Origin: an uncultured Muribaculaceae bacterium
GTDB taxonomy: Bacteria; Bacteroidota; Bacteroidia; Bacteroidales; Muribaculaceae
Assembly (NCBI GenBank): GCA_910578805.1
Contig: CAJTRS010000022.1
Coordinates: 1-35,507, forward strand
Reading direction: 5' to 3'
Length of the DNA: 35,507 nucleotides
Shown: in pieces, positions 31,454 to 35,507 of the stretch
Numbering within the stretch: position 1 is the stretch's first letter
Layout of the letters: each line of letters starts with the position of its first letter
Notes under the pieces: model-generated
What the model was told of the DNA's origin: nothing
The model's database searches: none
The model's input: the letters and a program-made list of their open reading frames with translations, nothing else
Program-made: the position numbers and the translations under genes

Positions 31454-33631
31454 TCAAGAGGCCGCATTGACTACCGCATCGGCAACTATGTCGATCATAA
31501 GCGGATCCACCCCAAGAGCCTCTATACGGCTCCGGTCGGCGTCAATATTTTTCTCAAAATCGGACGGTGCAGTCATACGGTAATATCTAACAGCTTCGTC
31601 ATAACGGCCCATAGCCATCATCAGATGACCATAGTTGAGATAATCAGTCGATGACGGTGAGCCTGAGAGCACTTTGGCATAATATTTCTCACTACGCTCA
31701 TAATCGCCTTTCATCAACGCACACCAGGCTATCGGCCGCAGAGCCTTGCCCGAGTCAGGATCAAGGAATTCGACCTTGAAATAGCATTTTAGCGCATTGT
31801 CATAATCTCCGGATTCGACATAGCAATGCCCCATGCTCAGAGCGAGAGAGGCATCAGAGGGTTTAGCGGCCGCTACCTTTTCGAAATAAGCCAGAGCTTT
31901 CTGCGGGTTACCGGTCATTTTATAACAATATGCTATGCGGCGAAGTGTCCACAGACTGTCGGGGCGCATCAGTTCGCTGCGCAGATACATATCGAGCGCC
32001 TCGCCGAACAATCCGGCCTGCTGCCTGCAGTAACCGGCTTTCTGATACACCTGTGCATCGGCACCGCCACGTGACAGAATCAAAGAGAACAGCTCAGAAG
32101 CCTCGGTGTAATATTTGTATTTAAAATAAAATTCGGCTACTACCCTGACCGGTTCCACATCTCCGAGGGTCGGACTAATAATGCCCACAGCCGCAAGATT
32201 GATGGGCGATGCGAACGGGTTGACAAACTCGCCCTTGCGTCTGAACAGTTTAAAGAACCGGTAGAGGTCCTGCACATACTTGTTGGCTACATTTTCACGC
32301 GATACAGCCTCGGGATTGAGTTCCGAATTGCGCAGTTCCGACATGTGATTGACCTGCATCTGAAACTGTTCAAACATCATTCGGCGGTTAGACGCCGGCA
32401 ACTGATCCATGGTCATGAGTATCGAATATTTGTCGCTGTCACACATGGTTGGTGTCGCCGATATTATATTGCCTAGATCGGTGGCTATATTGCCGAGAAT
32501 CCTGCTCACGGAACTGTGCTCAGGATAGAACGGCAGGAACCAGTTGGATATCTCATGAAAAAACGGAAATGATTTGAGATTGGAGAAAGTGCTCATCATC
32601 ACATCACCGCCCGACATCTGCAAATCATTAAGTTGCTGCAACTTATCTGACAGCCCCGATTTATCGAACAATTCGGCCCATTCGGGATTTTCCTCCGACA
32701 GCGACAGTTCGTCGATGCTCTCCATTTCCGACACGATCTTGTTGATATTCGGACGCAACTTTATTATCTGCGGTATGATCTCCTCTGTCATGGTGCGGCT
32801 TATACGCTCTGTGTCACGTGCACGGACAAACTCAAGGAAAGCCATTTTGAAATCGGCTTCCCATTCCTTACGGTCGGTCACCGCGTTGAATACATCATGA
32901 AATTTCTTTCCTGAAAGCCCGTCACGATTAACCCACACAGCAAGAAGCATGGCACACAGAGCCTTTACTTCCAGATGCGGGACGCCCGAAAGATAATAAC
33001 GGGCCAACAGCACCATACGCCTCTCATCATAGTATTCAAGCGCACCGAGCATAACTGCAGAAAGCACCAATTCCTTGAAATAAAGCGGCAACGATTCATC
33101 GGTTGCTATTCCGGTCAGAACGTCCTCATCTTCAGCCGTGAGCGGAGATGTTGTCCATACCACATCAAATATACGGCCGGCCATTCGCTCTATTGTCTCA
33201 TTTTCTGAGACATCAGCATCGGGCTTACCCAGATACTTCATGCTTATACTGTTGTATAGCTTCCTGTATCCGGCAACCAATGACAATATCGAAGAGTCAG
33301 ACTGCAAGCGCTCGTATCGCAGTTTGCTGAAATACAATTTAGATGAATCCTCTATCTGGCTCTGACGCAATATCGATGCCGAGACAGACAGTATGTCATT
33401 ACTTATCTGCGACATCTGCTGCGCACGCGACGGATCGGTGACTCCCGACAGAGCATACCGTTGCAGATAACCGAAACTTTCCTTTATGGTTGCGATACGC
33501 TGATTGATAGTCCATGGCACACGTGCGGCCGAGGCCATTGCTTCCAGTTCGCTAATAGCGCCAAGTATTTTGTTACGGGAAAGATGCTCCTTTACCCGGT
33601 TTTCTATGGTCAATAAATCGGAATGCGTCAT
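31454..33631 (-). CDS. Tetratricopeptide repeat protein of unknown function
   Basis: A 725-residue protein without signal peptide or membrane segment, so probably cytoplasmic. The last third (about 500-690) is a row of TPR-like helical pairs, for example AQVYQKAGYCRQQAGLFGEALDMYLRSE, WTLRRIAYCYKMTGNPQKALAYFEKV, LALSMGHCYVESGDYDNALKCYFKV and YLNYGHLMMAMGRYDEAVRYYRM. The first 480 residues are helical and match no domain I recognise. The -7-like box TATTTTTG on the minus strand (33658-33651) lies 20 bases before the ATG. It precedes the secreted M3 peptidase by 27 bases. TPRs suggest a scaffold for protein binding; partner unknown. Confidence 0.85.
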   Translation of the reverse strand: MTHSDLLTIENRVKEHLSRNKILGAISELEAMASAARVPWTINQRIATIKESFGYLQRYALSGVTDPSRAQQMSQISNDILSVSASILRQSQIEDSSKLYFSKLRYERLQSDSSILSLVAGYRKLYNSISMKYLGKPDADVSENETIERMAGRIFDVVWTTSPLTAEDEDVLTGIATDESLPLYFKELVLSAVMLGALEYYDERRMVLLARYYLSGVPHLEVKALCAMLLAVWVNRDGLSGKKFHDVFNAVTDRKEWEADFKMAFLEFVRARDTERISRTMTEEIIPQIIKLRPNINKIVSEMESIDELSLSEENPEWAELFDKSGLSDKLQQLNDLQMSGGDVMMSTFSNLKSFPFFHEISNWFLPFYPEHSSVSRILGNIATDLGNIISATPTMCDSDKYSILMTMDQLPASNRRMMFEQFQMQVNHMSELRNSELNPEAVSRENVANKYVQDLYRFFKLFRRKGEFVNPFASPINLAAVGIISPTLGDVEPVRVVAEFYFKYKYYTEASELFSLILSRGGADAQVYQKAGYCRQQAGLFGEALDMYLRSELMRPDSLWTLRRIAYCYKMTGNPQKALAYFEKVAAAKPSDASLALSMGHCYVESGDYDNALKCYFKVEFLDPDSGKALRPIAWCALMKGDYERSEKYYAKVLSGSPSSTDYLNYGHLMMAMGRYDEAVRYYRMTAPSDFEKNIDADRSRIEALGVDPLMIDIVADAVVNAAS

Positions 33632-33650
33632 TTATAGCATGTTTATAATA

Positions 33651-33658
33651 CAAAAATA
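33651..33658 (-). promoter_or_regulatory. -7 promoter box of the TPR-peptidase operon
   Basis: TATTTTTG on the minus strand fits TAnnTTTG, 20 bases upstream of the ATG at 33631. TTTG upstream is only 14 bases away, shorter than usual. Confidence 0.5.
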
Positions 33659-33722
33659 CATTATTTTTCTCACAAATACCGTGCCACTGTCCGCCAACAA
33701 TGACCGATTTAGTTATTTTTAT

Positions 33723-33730
33723 TAATTTTG
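33723..33730 (+). promoter_or_regulatory. -7 promoter box of the methyltransferase gene
   Basis: TAATTTTG matches TAnnTTTG and ends seven bases before the ATG at 33738. If used, the transcript would have almost no leader. Confidence 0.5.
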
Positions 33731-33737
33731 CCGTGAG

Positions 33738-34940
33738 ATGGCACATACAGATGATCACATATTTGAATGGGTACATGAACACATTCATGACGATGTCAAC
33801 CGGCTTTTGCTTAAGTATGGCAAAGACCCGGCTTTGCGTTATGCTATCCTGCAGATCGACTGCCGCAAAAGAGCATCGGCAAAACTCGGACTTACCCTGC
33901 AGTGTCCTCGCTTCCGGTTCCCTACTCTACTCTCTGCCGAGCAAGCCACTTCCGATGCCTTAGCGAAATTCCACAGTTCGCTCATTGCTCCCGGATCAGA
34001 TGTGATCGATATGACATGCGGATTGGGTATCGACACCTTTGCCATGGCTCGGCACTGCAGATCGGTAACAGCCTGCGAGATAAACAGGGAAATTGCCGAA
34101 ACCGCATCGGCCAATGCCACTGCACTCGGTCTGCATAATGTGAATATAATAAACTGCGACAGCACCGAGTTTCTACAGACACCATCACTCAATGCCGATG
34201 TGATATTCGCCGATCCCGCCCGACGGGGACAGGGAGGCAAACGCCTGTTTGCCCTCGCCGACTGTAGCCCCGACGTCTCCGTATTGTTAGACCGCATGCT
34301 TGATATTGCACCCACTGTCATAATAAAGGCATCGCCAATGCTCGATGTCAGCCACACTATCCATGAACTCCGGCGCGTAAAACGCATAATTGCCACCGGA
34401 ACGTCTCGTGAGTGCAAGGAACTGATAGCCGTATGCCACCGGGACCACACAAACTCACCGGCATATGAATCTGTCACACTAAACGGTTACGACACGATAA
34501 GCCACTTCACTTTTTCGGAAACCGAAGAATCGGAATGCGCAACGACGTACAGCAGTCCACAGCGTGGCCACTTTATTTACGAACCTTATCCGGCCGTCAT
34601 GAAGATGGCTCCGTTCCGGTCTCTTTGTCAAAGATACAATATTCCAAAATGCGATCCCGACAGTCATCTTTATCTGTCGGCCCAAGCGATAGAGGGTTTC
34701 CCGGGAAAAGGATTCGGGGTCAGAGAGGTATTCCCCTTTTCAAAACAAGGCATTCGCGACCTTTCGCGCATAACAGACCGTTATGACATAACGGCCCGTA
34801 ACTTTCCGCTGACAGCACCCGAACTTGCAAAAAAACTGAAATCGCAGTCCTCCACATGCCAGCGGCTGTTTGCCACTACCGCCATGGGACGCCGATTGCT
34901 AATACTGACCGAACCTTTGGTCAACACCGACTGCCGTTAA
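33738..34940 (+). CDS. Class I SAM-dependent methyltransferase with THUMP-like domain
   Basis: A 400-residue protein. Residues about 1-85 are helical and end in RFPTLLSAEQATSDALAKFH. The Rossmann methyltransferase follows, with motif I VIDMTCGLGIDTFAMA, motif II acidic end VTACEINRE and the catalytic-loop motif FADPARRGQGGKRLF. The C-terminal part (about 300-395, with QAIEGFPGKGFGVREVFPFSKQGIRDL) corresponds to the THUMP-like domain of this Bacteroidetes family. The layout suggests RNA methylation, but the substrate is unknown. Its stop is three bases from the smpB stop on the opposite strand. The only early start is the ATG at 33738. Confidence 0.87.
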   Translation: MAHTDDHIFEWVHEHIHDDVNRLLLKYGKDPALRYAILQIDCRKRASAKLGLTLQCPRFRFPTLLSAEQATSDALAKFHSSLIAPGSDVIDMTCGLGIDTFAMARHCRSVTACEINREIAETASANATALGLHNVNIINCDSTEFLQTPSLNADVIFADPARRGQGGKRLFALADCSPDVSVLLDRMLDIAPTVIIKASPMLDVSHTIHELRRVKRIIATGTSRECKELIAVCHRDHTNSPAYESVTLNGYDTISHFTFSETEESECATTYSSPQRGHFIYEPYPAVMKMAPFRSLCQRYNIPKCDPDSHLYLSAQAIEGFPGKGFGVREVFPFSKQGIRDLSRITDRYDITARNFPLTAPELAKKLKSQSSTCQRLFATTAMGRRLLILTEPLVNTDCR

Positions 34941-34943
34941 CCG

Positions 34944-35396
34944 CTATTTCTGCATCATTCTCGCCATAGAGCGCTTGTCCTCGCGTTCTTTTATGCTCTG
35001 GCGTTTGTCATATTCCTTTTTACCTTTACCAATTCCTATAACCAACTTGGCGAGACCCCGCTCGTTGATAAACAGTCTTATAGGCACTATGGTTATACCG
35101 GTCTCCTTGCCACACTTCGCAAGTCTGGCTATCTCCTTTTTATTCAGGAGCAGTTTTCGGTCACGGCGCGATTCATGATTGTTGTATGTGCCGTAGAAAT
35201 ACTCGGCGATATACATGTTTTTTATCCACACGGCATTATTGGCCACGTAACAAAACGTATCGACCAAACTGGCCTTACCCAGACGTATGGACTTTATCTC
35301 CGTGCCCGTAAGCACTATACCTGCCGTGAACGTCTCCGATATGGCGTAATCGAAGTGTGCACGTTTATTCTTTATATTGACTTCCGAAAATTTCAT
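34944..35396 (-). CDS. smpB: SsrA-binding protein SmpB
   Basis: A 150-residue protein that binds tmRNA and brings it to stalled ribosomes for trans-translation. The N-terminal NIKNKRAHFDYAISETFTAGIVLTGTEIKSIRLGKASLVDTFCYV, the central NNHESRRDRKLLLNKKEI, LYIN-type strand (RLFINERGLAKLVIGIGKGKKEYDKR) and the basic C-terminal tail EREDKRSMARMMQK, which enters the mRNA channel, are all present. Length is usual. The ssrA gene is not in this window. A possible upstream gene on the same strand ends 18 bases before its start. Confidence 0.97.
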   Translation of the reverse strand: MKFSEVNIKNKRAHFDYAISETFTAGIVLTGTEIKSIRLGKASLVDTFCYVANNAVWIKNMYIAEYFYGTYNNHESRRDRKLLLNKKEIARLAKCGKETGITIVPIRLFINERGLAKLVIGIGKGKKEYDKRQSIKEREDKRSMARMMQK

Positions 35397-35414
35397 AATT
35401 AAAAAAATTTAGCG

Positions 35415-35507
35415 TCAATACTCCGCTAACACCAGATTAAACAAAAACTGTATCAGATACGGCGGCACTATAATCGAAAAAAAACATAAACATAAGAATG
35501 TCGCGAC
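35415..35507 (-). CDS. Possible 3' end of an upstream gene (partial)
   Basis: On the minus strand the frame entering from the window edge stays open for 30 codons and stops with TGA at 35417-35415, 18 bases before smpB. The translation is strongly hydrophobic (SIIVPPYLIQFLFNLVLAEY at the end), as in a membrane protein tail. The piece is too short to assign, and a second frame is also open for part of the way, so this may be intergenic sequence. Confidence 0.3.
   Translation of the reverse strand, partial: VATFLCLCFFSIIVPPYLIQFLFNLVLAEY

Noticed and set aside
1..35507. CRISPR arrays, transposases, toxin-antitoxin pairs or phage genes
   Set aside because: No regularly spaced repeats, DDE or HUH transposase motifs, integrase motifs or paired small genes were seen on either strand.

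Overview
The window looks like a chromosomal segment of a gut Bacteroidales, probably a Muribaculaceae-type organism. Three things point that way. Promoters follow the Bacteroidetes pattern (a TAnnTTTG box near -7, sometimes with TTTG near -33), and Shine-Dalgarno sequences are scarce. The gene families are typical of the group: DUF4421, an EF-G2-type factor, a THUMP-like methyltransferase, a stand-alone OadA-like protein, type B L31 and a choloylglycine-hydrolase-family enzyme. The core genes are Bacteroidetes-like in sequence. The genus is an inference.

Layout. 1-2060 (+): tail of an unidentified gene, then YciI, a hexapeptide-repeat sugar O-acetyltransferase and two GNAT acetyltransferases. 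2241-2325 (-): tRNA-Ser(UGA) with its own promoter and a downstream hairpin. 2455-4454 (-): secreted dienelactone-hydrolase-like enzyme followed by a secreted carboxymuconolactone-decarboxylase/cupin fusion; the 302-base gap upstream holds what looks like the wreck of a divergent AraC regulator. 4757-8353 (-): alpha/beta hydrolase, membrane-anchored MurF homologue and Ddl, a compact cell-wall operon. 8465-9790 (+): rmuC. 9818-10324 (-): ECF sigma factor. 10549-13188 (+): dCMP deaminase, CtpA-type protease and 5-formyl-THF cyclo-ligase in one operon. 13304-15283 (+): ABC-F ATPase. 15257-17479 (-): choloylglycine-hydrolase-family enzyme, then DUF4421 outer-membrane protein. 17677-20623 (+): mlaE, mlaF, MATE transporter. 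20719-22875 (-): EF-G2-like factor. 23116-28008 (+): lon, oadA-like gene, rpmE2. 28122-33631 (-): PAP2 phosphatase with a long leader, M3 peptidase and a TPR protein. 33738-34940 (+): methyltransferase. 34944-35396 (-): smpB, perhaps preceded by the end of another gene.

Most of the window is housekeeping: translation and ribosome rescue, proteolysis, envelope lipid transport, peptidoglycan precursors, folate and nucleotide metabolism. I see no integrase, transposase, CRISPR array or obvious defence system. The points most worth following are the EF-G paralogue without the residues needed for GTP hydrolysis, the membrane-MurF/Ddl/hydrolase operon, the long structured leader of the PAP2 gene, and the three-half-site operator-like element over the rpmE2 promoter.
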